Notes: a model not told the origin generated them from the sequence alone. DNA of 64,000 nucleotides from Diplonema japonicum (GCA_964019335.1 OZ025656.1:742001-806000), one strand, 5' to 3'; counted from the stretch's first letter, positions 33,413-46,400 are shown. A program made the numbers and translations.

Positions 33413-34408
33413 ATGCGACTTGGCGTAGGCTACAACGTTTACGACGGCGAAGAATTGTTGGAGAGCAGCATCAATAGCATACGGGGCGAGGCTGCGTGGG
33501 TGGTGGTCGTATATCAGACAGTGAGTAACTTTGGTGCCCCGTGCAATGACACCTTGGTTGATTTGCTGAATAAGCTTAAAGAGCAAGGTCTGGTCGATGA
33601 GTTGTGCTGCTACACACCAAAAGAGTATAATACGGAAGAGAGGCGGAGCATGGTCAGCAAGCATGCCAACATGGCGCTTCTTGGGGGATCGGTGTCCGGT
33701 GTTGCCTCTCAATACCTATGTGAAGTGGCAAAGCGGAATAAAGCACTTGACCTGTGTCGTTCTGCTGGTTGCACCCATTTCCTTTCAATGGACACAGACG
33801 AATATTATGACACACAGCAGCTTCGCTCTTCCATGCATTTCATGGAAGAGAACCCTATTTACGACACCACCGCTTGCTTGATGCGATACTACTTCAAACA
33901 TCCCACATGCGAGCTTCTCCCTTTGGACAACAGGAGTTATGTCCCCTTCATCTTTCGCATCCATCCTTCGTCTTTCTTTGAGATAGCTCACCCATACCCA
34001 GTAGAGGTTGATCCTACCCGTGTTGCCACGCACACCAGACGCCTCTACACATTTCCTTCAGCTGACCTTGTCATGCACCACATGTCTTTCGTCAGAACAC
34101 CACGGGGCCTCCTCTCCAAGTTTACAAACGTTTCCAACAAGGCTAATTATTCTCAAGCCCCAGATGCTGCCGTTGCAGCCATCCTTGCATGGCAGCCACA
34201 CACCACTCCCATACCCCATCCTCATCCCTACTTTGCACAGCACTTCACGTCTTCTCGTGTTGTCAGCAACAAGTTCGAAGTTCCAGTGTTGATACCATAT
34301 TATTTTTCGTTGCTCTCTACACCCCACAAGGTTTTCACAGGCCTATCAAAGTTTCTAACATGTTATTTCGCTATGCCACGTTCGTGGCAGCTCTTGCGGT
34401 GTGCGTGA
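33413..34408 (+). CDS. Glycosyltransferase-like protein, 3' end overlaps next gene
   Basis: 331 aa as read. The N-terminus (GVGYNVYDGEELLESSI) and the central MDTDEYYD match nucleotide-sugar glycosyltransferases of the GT-A fold, with the DxD metal motif. No membrane anchor seen. The last 16 codons lie inside the 5' end of the lectin-receptor gene in another frame, and the stop codon is provided by that gene. The receptor's probable acceptor (TTTTCACAG, ends 34340) is also inside this frame. The native C-terminus may have been replaced when receptor copy A arrived, or an intron near the end is missed. Confidence 0.7.
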   Translation: MRLGVGYNVYDGEELLESSINSIRGEAAWVVVVYQTVSNFGAPCNDTLVDLLNKLKEQGLVDELCCYTPKEYNTEERRSMVSKHANMALLGGSVSGVASQYLCEVAKRNKALDLCRSAGCTHFLSMDTDEYYDTQQLRSSMHFMEENPIYDTTACLMRYYFKHPTCELLPLDNRSYVPFIFRIHPSSFFEIAHPYPVEVDPTRVATHTRRLYTFPSADLVMHHMSFVRTPRGLLSKFTNVSNKANYSQAPDAAVAAILAWQPHTTPIPHPHPYFAQHFTSSRVVSNKFEVPVLIPYYFSLLSTPHKVFTGLSKFLTCYFAMPRSWQLLRCA

Positions 34409-37400
34409 GCAGTGCGGACCTGTCGTACACCTGCGAGGAGGGGGGTTACAGCGTGATGCCTCTGTTCCAGCTGGAGAGCGTGGAGTCGATGCAGGAGTGT
34501 CAGAAGGCGTGCGGGGACATCGCGGACTGCCGTGCTGTGGTGTTCAACGTGGAGCAGAAGACGTGCGCTGTGCACGGGGCGGAAGGGGTTTCAAGCAAGC
34601 CCCTTGTCGAGTCGAACAGCCTGCGTTGCGTGAAGGGTGATGCCGCCGCCACCATTGGTGCTTCCACGGAGCAGGAGCAGCCCAAGCAGCAACAGCAGCA
34701 GCAGCAGCAAGAGGAGGAATTCATGACCGGGTCGTTCTCGTGCAGGGCCGGGGGGCTCAGCGGGGAGGAGCTTCTGGTTGTGGAGCACACGGACATGGCT
34801 GCTTGCGTGGCGCACTGCGACAGGATCGAGGGGTGTGCGAAGCTGATGCACCAGGCGGACGACGTGTGCACGCTGTACGGGAAGGAGGCTGTGGTTGTTT
34901 CCGAGGGGAAGAGCGGGGCGACCGCGTGCAGCAGGCAGGTGGCGCAGGGAGAGGAATCGTCGTCGATGATGTCGTTCACCTGTGCGGAAGGGTCGAAGTT
35001 TGGGGGATCTCTGTTCGTGATCGGGGACACGGCGTCGATCGAGGAGTGCAAGCGCCAGTGTTCGGTCTTCAGCACCGTGTGCAAGGGTATCAACTACGGT
35101 TCTGACAAGTCTTGCGAGCTTGTCGACAGTGTTGACACCTACGCCTCGGAAGGGGAGAAGGGGTTGACCTCTTGTGTTGTCGACACGAAGAAGGACGAGT
35201 TACCGCCTAAGAAGGACGAGCTGCCGTCTAAGAAGGACGAGCTGCCGCTTTCATCGCCTGTGTTTGCATGCTCGGAGGAGGAGACCCTGGAAGGAGGGGA
35301 GCTGGTGTCGTTCGGGGACGTGAAGCAGTTGGAGAGCTGCCAAACGTACTGCCTGTCGTTCGGGTCAGCGTGCACCGGGTTCGTGTACACGAGCGAGGAC
35401 GAGAACTGCGAGCTGAAGGCGTCGACAGCAAAGCCGGTGGCGAAGAAGGCGAACGGTGTGACCTGCAAGCTCGTGGAGAACAACAAGAAGCCCAAGGACG
35501 GCGGCGACGATGCGGAGTACACGTGCACCGGGAAGGGGTCGTTCGTGGGAGGGGACCTGCGGATTGCGGCACGCTACAGCGAGAAGGAGTGCCGCGAGCT
35601 GTGCACCGACCTGAAGGAGTGCTTCATGTACGTGATGACGACATCCGAGGAGAGCGGGTGCGTGCTGAAGTCGTCGAGCGCGGTGGAGGTGACGACCGGG
35701 GCGGCGGCGGCTTTGAAGCAGCAGGGGACGGTGGTGAGCGGGACCGTGTGCGTGAAGGCCGAGGCGAAGCGCCAACAAGAGAAGCAGCTCGGGTTCGGGG
35801 CGATCGTGGAGGAGGAGGAGGAGGAGGCGAGGAGGAGGGCGTCCCTGGTAGACGTGCTCCCGTTCTTCTCCTGCACGGGCCGCGCGGTGTTCGACCCGAA
35901 GGCGGTGATCCGGAAGGTGTCGGAGGTGCTCGGGGCATCGGTGTGCCGGGAACGCTGTCACGTGACGACGAGCTGCAGACACTCTGCGTACGACCCTGAG
36001 GGGAGGGAGTGTGTGCTCCTCACCGACAAGGGGGTGCTGACGACGTCTGAGGAGGGGAAGCACGAGCTGTGCTCGAAGAAGGAGAACACGTCTGTTCTCG
36101 GGTACCGCTGCACGAAGGGAGCATACCACGGGGCGACGGTGGCAACCGTGTTCGGGGTCGGGAGCACGAGGGAGTGCGCACGGGCCTGCACGGCGAGCGG
36201 TAGGAACTGTTTGATCTCGGTGTACCACCCAGAGGACAAGAGGTGCGTGCTGAAGTCCGTGCGGGCTGTGCCGACGCAGGGGGTGCTGGAGCATTCGACG
36301 GCTTGCGTGAGCGAGCGAGTGGAGGCAGCGAGGGAAGGGTTCCACTGCGCGGAGTCCGGAGCGGCGGCCCTCGTGGAGGGGACGCTGAGCCTGCTGAGCG
36401 ACGTGACGTTGGAGGGGTGCAAGGAGCAGTGCGAGCAGCTGTCGGAGTGCGCGGCTGTGCAGTACGCGGCGGCAACGAAGACGTGCGAGCTGAAGGGGTT
36501 CGACTCGTTCGCGGAGGGAGGGAAGACGGGGGTCGCCGTGTGCGCGCGCCACCAGACCCCGCTCCTCAGCGGGGCGGCGGTGCGCTCTGGGGAGAAGAGC
36601 CGCTACGCTCAGACCCTGGGCGGGGACGCTCCGGAGCAGGCTGCGTACATCAAGGTTAAGTTCGGGCTCCACGTAGAGAAGCTGTCGAAGGGGGTGTTCG
36701 AGGCCCTCGGGGTGGCCCCCACCCAGGACACGACAACGCTGTGGGTGTCGCTGTTCGTGCGGGTCCCTGTCGGGATCGAGCCGGGGCTCTTCGCTGCCGC
36801 TTCCTACCACCTCCTCGCAACAGAGCTGAACAAGGACGACAACATTTTCATGCTGAAGCTGAACCCAACGCTGCTGCACCTGGGCCTGGAGCCCCTGAAG
36901 GCCGGGGCTGGGGGCCGTTGGTCCTTCGTGAACGACGGGTTCGAGTGGAGGCCGATCGCAAACGGGATCCTCGCGATCCCCTTCGCCTTCGAGACCTTCA
37001 GCGGTGTGGAGCTCATAACAGAGGCCACAAGGAGGTGGTTCTCGCGCTCTGTTGGCTCGGAGCTCAAGGTTGCCGCCTCCACCGTGTCGATGGAGGAGAT
37101 CTTCATGTGTACGGACGGGCTCGCGACAGAGGGGTGCGTGTCGACGTGGAAGGGGGCGACCCCGGACACGAGCGGTGGGCCGACCGGGAGCCACCTCCCT
37201 GGGGCTCCCTCGAAGAGGATGGACATGCTGATCGACGTCCCCCCTGGCTTCACCGTGTACGAGTGGTGCCTGAACGTGACGAAGACGCTCCCCTGCACCG
37301 GAAACATGACGCACCACCTCTACAAGACCTTCGGGCTCATCAGGTGCGGGCTGTGCGACGCCGAGGACCAGGCTCCGATGGACGGGACGTTGACGAGCGG

Positions 37401-40400
37401 TGGCAGCGGTGGACGCCACCTTCTGCAGGCAGCGGAGGGACAGCTGAAGGAGGAGACGACCACGGCAGCCCGCTCTGGGAGCCTCCTGCAGTCAGCAACC
37501 GGATCGAGGAGGGGTCTCGCGAGGTCCTGCAACGTTGGGTGGAAGCCCCTCCACTACGGAGTGATGTCGGACGCCTTCAACGTAGAGGGAACAGCGGAGG
37601 TGCAGGGGACCTTGGCGCAGTGCGTTGCGGCGTGCACGACCGAATCCGGGTGCTTCGCCTTCAGCAGGAACAGGATGTTGAAGGACACGGAGAGCGGGTC
37701 CTGCTGGCTCAAGAAGGCTGTGATCCCCGTCGTTGGGGACCAGTACTCTTTCAACACGCTCGGAACCTACGTGGTGACCTGCCCCCCCGAGGTGGAGCCC
37801 TGCAAGTGGAAGTACATGGACGGGTATGACCAGCGCACGCAGTCAAGCAAGACAACGGCGTTCCGGGCGCAGAGCGCGACCGAGTGCAAGGACCTGTGCG
37901 AGCTCGTGGCGGACTGCACCGGGGCGACCTTCGACAGGGAGAGCGCGACCTGCTACTTCATCCACGATCTCGTGCTCGCCCCGACAGCGGCGCAGCAGAA
38001 CCCCAGGTTCTTCAGCGCCGTGTGCTACCGCGTGGTCCCAGAGTCTCCGTGCGACACGAGCTACTGCGGGGTGAACCCCTCGGTGGGGTGCTTCCCCTTG
38101 AGGGGCGGGGACCACCGCTGTACCTGCGCGGAGGGCTTCCAGTGCGTGGAGAACTGCGACGAGCCGAGGAAACCCCACATCTGCGACCGCGAGGAGACGC
38201 TCGAGACCCTCCTCATGGAGGCCCTCTCCATCGCTTTGAATGTGGACGTTTACGGAATCTCCGTGAAGGAGGCGGAGCAGCTCATGCGAGGGAGCGGTGA
38301 CCCGTCTGAGCGCGATGCGCTCACCCCCGAGGAGCAGCACGTGGTCACGGTGGCGAGCAGCAAGATCGACGTGGAGACGACGCACGTCATCAGCACCACC
38401 TTCAGCAAGACGAACCTGGAGGACGTGCTCGCGGAGGAGCAGGGGAAGACGAAGCTGGCGCTCCTGGCGGAGGGTCTGGCAGGGTCGCTCGGGGTGGAGA
38501 CACACGAGGTGATGGTGAGGCGCGTGTGCAAGATCACGGACAACGGAGAGATGGCGGCCTGCTTCGACAGCGAAGGGGCGGACCAGGCGATCCCGAAGAG
38601 GCCGACCGTGAAGAGCACCCCGGAGCGAGAGTACTTGACGGCGGCATCGTGGTGTGGGGCGCACCCCTCGGGCGTTGCGAACCCGAAGACCCTCGAGGCC
38701 ATCGAGGACCTGGTACAGCTCAGCAGGGGAGAGATGCTGGAGACGAGGACCTACTGGGTCGGGGCAACCTGCGACGAGAACTGCAACGACGCGGACTCTT
38801 GGTACTGGGCGGACGCCCCCGCGGTGAAGGTGGATTGGGCGTCCCTCTCGCACGGCGGAAAGGGTGCGTCGATCCTGAACGACCTGTCTGGAGCGACATG
38901 CGCGGTGCTGCAGTACGACGCGGAGGGTTTGATGTGGGGGTTGAACGTCGCGGACTGCGGGGCCAAGGGCCACTACCCTGTGTGCGTAGAGACAGGGTCC
39001 GGTTCCGGTACAGACCACGCCGATCAGTGCGACGCCTCCGGGGCCTGTGACCTCAAGGTCACCTTCGGTGTGAAGCTTCTCCACGTCCGCTACGTTTACT
39101 TCGTGTCCCTCCCCGACGGGACGACGAAGAAGTACCACCCCTCGGATCTCCTCCCCGCGGGGGCTAAGATTGTGAACAGAGACGGTGATCTCATGGTATG
39201 AGAAGCGAAGCAAAACACAAAACAACAAGAACAAAAACAAAAACAAAAATACAGGGCTACGTCGACAGCCGTGGGAGCACCTCTGTGATCACGTGGCCTG
39301 CAGTTGACGAACCTCTGAACGAGGCTCTGAAGGCAGTGATGCCTGGGTTCACCTACCCGATGGAGGGGCTGCACGCTCTCGTGACTCGCCACGTGGCGAG
39401 CTGGATGACTGCCGCGAACTTGAACGCTCCCTTCAGCAGGGCCTGCCACGACCTCATCATCCAGAAGCATGTGCTGTGTGTGAACGCCATCTGCAAACTG
39501 TATGTGTAGAAAAGGAAAGAAAACACAAATATAATATACACACATAATACACAGTGTGGACCCCATGTTGATCACAAGGACATCCTGCGAGGGTGCACCT
39601 CCGTGTGTGAACAGCGTGTGCAACGGACACGGTTACGCGAAGGGCTTCGTCGGGTTCTGCTCGTGTGAGTGCGACCGTGGGTATGATATCAACAACAAAC
39701 AAAAACAAAAAAAAAAACAAAAACAAAAAAAGGTTCGCTGGTGCAGTGTGCACGGAGTGCGCAACAGGCTACAAGAACTACCCGCAGTGTGATCCGACAG
39801 GAACAGGCTCTTCCCTCTACGAGGTGTTCCATCTGCATGTGCAGAGCGGTGCGTCGACAGTGTCGGCAAACCACGACCTTCTGGAGCAGGCCTTCTCGGC
39901 AACGGTTGGGAGCAAGATTGAGGGTTACACCCTCACCTACATCTGCCCGATCAGCGTGTGCTCGCCTTCCCCTTGCGACTCCCCTGTGAACACGTGGAGC
40001 GGAGAGAGGAGGGCTCAGTGCTTCAGGGCGGGACAGGACTTCGCCATCACCGACAGGGGCGCTGTGGTTCTCTCTGGGAGCAGAGACTTCTACCCCCTTG
40101 TTGCGACGAGTGCTTCTGTTTCGGAGTTCGCCACCGAGTATGGTCCGTCGGCGCTGAGCGACGTGTCCACGCAGACGAAGGCTTTGTTGGACCAAGAGTG
40201 TATGTGTAATATTAATATAAAGAAAAAGAAAGAGAGAGAGAATGAATGCAAAAAAAAACAATACAGTGAACTTGAACAGCGGTCCCTTCAAGGAGTTCTT
40301 CCTGACCCTGGTGAAGTCTGTGTACCTGTCTTCCGAGGTATGGAACAGAATAAAAAGAAAAGGAAAACACACACCTCACACAAACACACAAACACAACAA

Positions 40401-42163
40401 AACTCCTTTTTTTTTTTAACCACAGCCCTACGCGGGAGTGACCCCTGTGGCAGCACCATTCAGCCCCCCCGTCTCTGTGGGCGGAGCCGGAGAGCTGGTG
40501 GAAGGAGCGGGGACAGACATGGGGATCATCATCGTAATCGTGATCGCAGTGGTGCTGTTCTGCTGCTGCTTCTTGATGTTCGGAATCTGGAGGCACAGGA
40601 AGGCACAGGAGAGGAAGAACAGGGAGAAGACGGAGGACCTGATGAAGTACGTGAACGAGGACGAGGATGGTGAGGACATCGTGACGATCTTCAAGGGGGC
40701 GGATGAGCCGATGGGGATCATGTGGGACGACCACACGCTGATGGTGGGAGTGTGCGACGACAGCGCTGCGTCGAGGTACAACCTGGACAGGTTCAGGAAC
40801 AGGAGGCTCGCGAGGGTGAACGGGATGAAGGTGAACACGCTCGCAGATATCAGGGACGCTGTGGAGGGGCAGACCTGCGTGACGCTGGAGTTCGAACCGA
40901 AGTACTCTGCGATCGTTGTGCGCGTGGCGTCGAAACTGGAGGACTTCTACGAGCAGGAATTCATCAGCATCTTCGCAGACAGGATCGCAGAGGTCTTGAA
41001 CCTCATGGAGTTCACCGAGATAGACATCGATCTGCAGTCCGTGTTCGAGAGGCCAGAGAGGGGGGAACTCCTCCTTACCATGAAGCTCCTCGGTCTCACC
41101 TCCGACCAGGTCGCCACCATCGTCGCCATGTGTGTCACCCCAGGCGAGCCCATCAGAAACGGCCTCCCTATCGCGGGAGCCTACCTTGCAACAGCCAAGT
41201 TCGGAGAAGAGGTGTGTGATTTCAAAAGAAGAAAAAACAACAACAACAACAACAACAACAACAGACGAACCCTCCTCTGTGGGTGTGCGCACAGTGGTTG
41301 ACGGAAGCTGAAAAGTGCTCTGGTTGCTACCTGCAGTTGCCCGGAGTGATCGAAGGTGGGCACCCCGTGTGGCAGCACACCCCCGCCGACCACTGGTTGT
41401 ACTCCACCCCGTCTGGTTTCTGGGCCATCGTGCAGGACAAGGTATGAAGAAAAACAACAAAAAACAAAAAGAACAAAAAACAAAAAACAACAGAGCCTTG
41501 TGGGAAGCGACGTGACGACAGGTGGGTACGTGCTGAGGTCGAGCGAGCCACACTGCGGTGCGGACCCCCACGTCATGACCGGATGGAGGACCGCATTGAG
41601 AGAGGGCGAGCACATCTGTGTGGCGAAGGAGGAACCGACGGCACACGAGTTCATTGTGGGACAGAGGGTGGTGTTCCCCGTGGACCTGCAGCTGGAAGAC
41701 GGGTCGGTCATCAACAAGAGATCGGAGGCGCTGGTGATGTGCGAGCAGGAGGACCTGGTGCAGCTCTGCATGCTGAACGAGGAGTACGACATCGTCACAG
41801 TGTCGCCGGACGTGGTGGACAGCCCCGATGGACCCCGCATCATGGTCTACGAGAACTCGCAGTGGATGCCCGCCGCCATCGTGAAGATGAGGGACAACCA
41901 GGTGAAGGTCGCCTTCGACTGCGGGCTGTGCCCTGACATGTGGATCGACAAGGAGTTGGAGGCCGACAAGCTGAAGTGCATGCCACGCGAGGCCTTCACA
42001 ATGGGGGACAAGGTGCAGCTGGCGGCGGGCGCCCCGCAGCACCTGGAGGAGGACGGGTGCTTGAAGTTCGGCGAGCTTGGTGTTGTGGTTGCTTGCGGCG
42101 ACGTTGGACAGGCAAGGCCGTACCTTGTGGAGGGGCCGTACGACATGACATGGTACGCTGGAA
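34356..42163 (+). repeat. Receptor tandem duplicate, copy A
   Basis: About 7.8 kb matching 43423-51230 at an offset of 9067 bp. Exon-1 proteins of 1612 aa are identical, as are all introns I compared. Identity begins about 4 nt before the ATG; the first differences are at about 42103-42110, and similarity ends near 42163. Confidence 0.9.
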
Positions 42164-42452
42164 CGAACTTGGTTGCGTCAACACTTAGCGCCCCTGAAGT
42201 GATGGTATGCAATGTGCACTTCAGAATTAAGTATACACACAGCCGTTCGGTGATGAGGCAGAGAGCAGCGCACCCTACGGGGATGATGGTGTGGCCGTCG
42301 ACCGCAGGGGCTCCGGTCTCACTGATGACAATATGGAGATGTCAGGCTCAGGTATGAGCCGCTTGGTCGACAGAAGGGACTCCAGCATCACGAGTGCCTC
42401 CGTCAACCACAGAAGGGTGTCGGGTGACCGTAGGTTCATGGACACCATGTAG
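34360..42452 (+). CDS. Giant PAN/EGF/C-type-lectin receptor, copy A
   Basis: Nine exons (34360-39195, 39255-39499, 39555-39680, 39733-40199, 40267-40337, 40426-41211, 41295-41441, 41494-42204, 42243-42452) give about 2532 aa. Signal peptide (FVAALAVCVSSA), about ten Cys-rich PAN/Apple-like domains (eight in the first 800 residues, two near 1060-1240), a poly-Q run, three KKDELP repeats, an EGF-like domain, and a C-type-lectin-like domain (TYWVGATC, DSWYWADAP, CGAKGHYPVC) near 1430-1550. A second EGF follows. One transmembrane helix (GIIIVIVIAVVLF) near 1948-1970, then a PDZ-like domain (PMGIMWDD) and the W-rich domain from about 2178. Probably a surface adhesion or recognition receptor. The last exon could alternatively be spliced again at 42351. 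Confidence 0.82.
39681..39732 (+). repeat. CAAAA-rich intron of receptor copy A
   Basis: A 52-nt intron made largely of CAAAAA repeats between GTATGATATC and AAAG. The introns at 39196-39254 and 41442-41493 have the same composition, and 41212-41294 contains an (AAC)n run. The paralogue at 48748-48799 is identical. Confidence 0.85.
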
Positions 42453-43426
42453 ACAGACAATGAAGCTAAGGCAAGGAATTGACTCTTTTTTTTCTTGGAT
42501 CATTCCCAACCGTCTTCATAGATAATGTTTTATTTTTATTCTCCCTTCCCCTTCCCCTTTCAGCCTTTTGGATCCTTGGGGTACGATGAAGATATGGATA
42601 CAAAGATTAAAAATAAATAAATGTATCTTCTACTGAAGACCGAACCAAAAGAAAAAGCCGAGTAAGACTCGGGAGTCAGGTTCGCAGTACATGGGGTTAT
42701 CTCACGCATCTTACTGACAGTCGTATCCAGCCATCAGGTGAGCTTTTATTTCTTTGTGAGTTTTTTTTTTTTGCACCCTCTTTGTCCTTAACCAGTTTAA
42801 GGAAGTTTTCTTCCTTTATTTTGGAAGAGGCTCTATTTTTTATCCCCTGCGAAGTGTATTTTCTTTTCCACATTATTTTATGAGAGACAGAAGCGTAATA
42901 GCACGGATAGGGAGACTGATCGAGTACAGAATATAGAGAAGCAAGTGGTTTCTTGTCTTCTTTTATTTTATCACCATGAGGCCAGGCTCGTTTGCACAGC
43001 CCTTCCCGACGAGGGGACTGTGCCCTATCAGTTGTCTTACCTCTTGCTATGAACCTTTTTGCTTTTTCCTCCCTGACATATACATTATTGAAAGAAGGTT
43101 AAAAGGAGTCAACCCTCGAGCTCGGTGTTGTGCCGCCGTGCTTCTTTTGACGGAAGCGGTGCAAAGCACACACCCACGGCACTCATAGTTCCTATAATGC
43201 CAAGCTTCTAATAAGAAGCGAAACCGATCTTTCACCACCCATTCCCTCGGCAGCCCTCCTTTCCTGTCATAGTACCTGTTCTCTTAGTCCAACCCCGTTC
43301 ATCGTACCGCAGTTGAATCAACGGATGTGCCTTTATTTATTTTCCCCACTTTTGAGTTAGTTCTTTTTTTGTTTCTCCAGAACAGTAATATTCTTCCATC
43401 AAAGGACTTTGTGGATTCTTCATAAC
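42453..43426. other. Spacer between the receptor copies
   Basis: 974 bp of T-rich sequence. A 70-codon frame at 42976-43188 looks like chance. The acceptor for copy B is probably TTTCTCCAG ending at 43380, or the nearby AACAG at 43385. Confidence 0.6.
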
Positions 43427-46400
43427 ATGTTATTTCGCTATGCCACGTTCGTGGCAGCTCTTGCGGTGTGCGTGAGCAGTGCGGACCTGTCGTACACCTG
43501 CGAGGAGGGGGGTTACAGCGTGATGCCTCTGTTCCAGCTGGAGAGCGTGGAGTCGATGCAGGAGTGTCAGAAGGCGTGCGGGGACATCGCGGACTGCCGT
43601 GCTGTGGTGTTCAACGTGGAGCAGAAGACGTGCGCTGTGCACGGGGCGGAAGGGGTTTCAAGCAAGCCCCTTGTCGAGTCGAACAGCCTGCGTTGCGTGA
43701 AGGGTGATGCCGCCGCCACCATTGGTGCTTCCACGGAGCAGGAGCAGCCCAAGCAGCAACAGCAGCAGCAGCAGCAAGAGGAGGAATTCATGACCGGGTC
43801 GTTCTCGTGCAGGGCCGGGGGGCTCAGCGGGGAGGAGCTTCTGGTTGTGGAGCACACGGACATGGCTGCTTGCGTGGCGCACTGCGACAGGATCGAGGGG
43901 TGTGCGAAGCTGATGCACCAGGCGGACGACGTGTGCACGCTGTACGGGAAGGAGGCTGTGGTTGTTTCCGAGGGGAAGAGCGGGGCGACCGCGTGCAGCA
44001 GGCAGGTGGCGCAGGGAGAGGAATCGTCGTCGATGATGTCGTTCACCTGTGCGGAAGGGTCGAAGTTTGGGGGATCTCTGTTCGTGATCGGGGACACGGC
44101 GTCGATCGAGGAGTGCAAGCGCCAGTGTTCGGTCTTCAGCACCGTGTGCAAGGGTATCAACTACGGTTCTGACAAGTCTTGCGAGCTTGTCGACAGTGTT
44201 GACACCTACGCCTCGGAAGGGGAGAAGGGGTTGACCTCTTGTGTTGTCGACACGAAGAAGGACGAGTTACCGCCTAAGAAGGACGAGCTGCCGTCTAAGA
44301 AGGACGAGCTGCCGCTTTCATCGCCTGTGTTTGCATGCTCGGAGGAGGAGACCCTGGAAGGAGGGGAGCTGGTGTCGTTCGGGGACGTGAAGCAGTTGGA
44401 GAGCTGCCAAACGTACTGCCTGTCGTTCGGGTCAGCGTGCACCGGGTTCGTGTACACGAGCGAGGACGAGAACTGCGAGCTGAAGGCGTCGACAGCAAAG
44501 CCGGTGGCGAAGAAGGCGAACGGTGTGACCTGCAAGCTCGTGGAGAACAACAAGAAGCCCAAGGACGGCGGCGACGATGCGGAGTACACGTGCACCGGGA
44601 AGGGGTCGTTCGTGGGAGGGGACCTGCGGATTGCGGCACGCTACAGCGAGAAGGAGTGCCGCGAGCTGTGCACCGACCTGAAGGAGTGCTTCATGTACGT
44701 GATGACGACATCCGAGGAGAGCGGGTGCGTGCTGAAGTCGTCGAGCGCGGTGGAGGTGACGACCGGGGCGGCGGCGGCTTTGAAGCAGCAGGGGACGGTG
44801 GTGAGCGGGACCGTGTGCGTGAAGGCCGAGGCGAAGCGCCAACAAGAGAAGCAGCTCGGGTTCGGGGCGATCGTGGAGGAGGAGGAGGAGGAGGCGAGGA
44901 GGAGGGCGTCCCTGGTAGACGTGCTCCCGTTCTTCTCCTGCACGGGCCGCGCGGTGTTCGACCCGAAGGCGGTGATCCGGAAGGTGTCGGAGGTGCTCGG
45001 GGCATCGGTGTGCCGGGAACGCTGTCACGTGACGACGAGCTGCAGACACTCTGCGTACGACCCTGAGGGGAGGGAGTGTGTGCTCCTCACCGACAAGGGG
45101 GTGCTGACGACGTCTGAGGAGGGGAAGCACGAGCTGTGCTCGAAGAAGGAGAACACGTCTGTTCTCGGGTACCGCTGCACGAAGGGAGCATACCACGGGG
45201 CGACGGTGGCAACCGTGTTCGGGGTCGGGAGCACGAGGGAGTGCGCACGGGCCTGCACGGCGAGCGGTAGGAACTGTTTGATCTCGGTGTACCACCCAGA
45301 GGACAAGAGGTGCGTGCTGAAGTCCGTGCGGGCTGTGCCGACGCAGGGGGTGCTGGAGCATTCGACGGCTTGCGTGAGCGAGCGAGTGGAGGCAGCGAGG
45401 GAAGGGTTCCACTGCGCGGAGTCCGGAGCGGCGGCCCTCGTGGAGGGGACGCTGAGCCTGCTGAGCGACGTGACGTTGGAGGGGTGCAAGGAGCAGTGCG
45501 AGCAGCTGTCGGAGTGCGCGGCTGTGCAGTACGCGGCGGCAACGAAGACGTGCGAGCTGAAGGGGTTCGACTCGTTCGCGGAGGGAGGGAAGACGGGGGT
45601 CGCCGTGTGCGCGCGCCACCAGACCCCGCTCCTCAGCGGGGCGGCGGTGCGCTCTGGGGAGAAGAGCCGCTACGCTCAGACCCTGGGCGGGGACGCTCCG
45701 GAGCAGGCTGCGTACATCAAGGTTAAGTTCGGGCTCCACGTAGAGAAGCTGTCGAAGGGGGTGTTCGAGGCCCTCGGGGTGGCCCCCACCCAGGACACGA
45801 CAACGCTGTGGGTGTCGCTGTTCGTGCGGGTCCCTGTCGGGATCGAGCCGGGGCTCTTCGCTGCCGCTTCCTACCACCTCCTCGCAACAGAGCTGAACAA
45901 GGACGACAACATTTTCATGCTGAAGCTGAACCCAACGCTGCTGCACCTGGGCCTGGAGCCCCTGAAGGCCGGGGCTGGGGGCCGTTGGTCCTTCGTGAAC
46001 GACGGGTTCGAGTGGAGGCCGATCGCAAACGGGATCCTCGCGATCCCCTTCGCCTTCGAGACCTTCAGCGGTGTGGAGCTCATAACAGAGGCCACAAGGA
46101 GGTGGTTCTCGCGCTCTGTTGGCTCGGAGCTCAAGGTTGCCGCCTCCACCGTGTCGATGGAGGAGATCTTCATGTGTACGGACGGGCTCGCGACAGAGGG
46201 GTGCGTGTCGACGTGGAAGGGGGCGACCCCGGACACGAGCGGTGGGCCGACCGGGAGCCACCTCCCTGGGGCTCCCTCGAAGAGGATGGACATGCTGATC
46301 GACGTCCCCCCTGGCTTCACCGTGTACGAGTGGTGCCTGAACGTGACGAAGACGCTCCCCTGCACCGGAAACATGACGCACCACCTCTACAAGACCTTCG

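Noticed and set aside
34679-34720. CAG/CAA repeat
   Set aside because: A simple poly-Gln tract inside the receptor coding frame, not an independent element.
35365-37419. Minus-strand ORF of 684 codons inside receptor copy A (and its copy at 44432-46486)
   Set aside because: It is an opposite-strand shadow of GC-rich, codon-biased coding sequence: Arg/Leu/His rich, no domain, and duplicated only because the gene is.
37843-39246. Minus-strand ORF of 467 codons (and 46910-48313)
   Set aside because: Same cause; it overlaps the lectin and EGF coding region with no recognisable domain.
41237-41267. (AAC)n run as CRISPR-like or mobile repeat
   Set aside because: A microsatellite inside an intron, with no spacer pattern or element ends.
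42976-43188. 70-codon ORF between receptor copies
   Set aside because: No acceptor before the ATG, no similarity, and a region with no other support.
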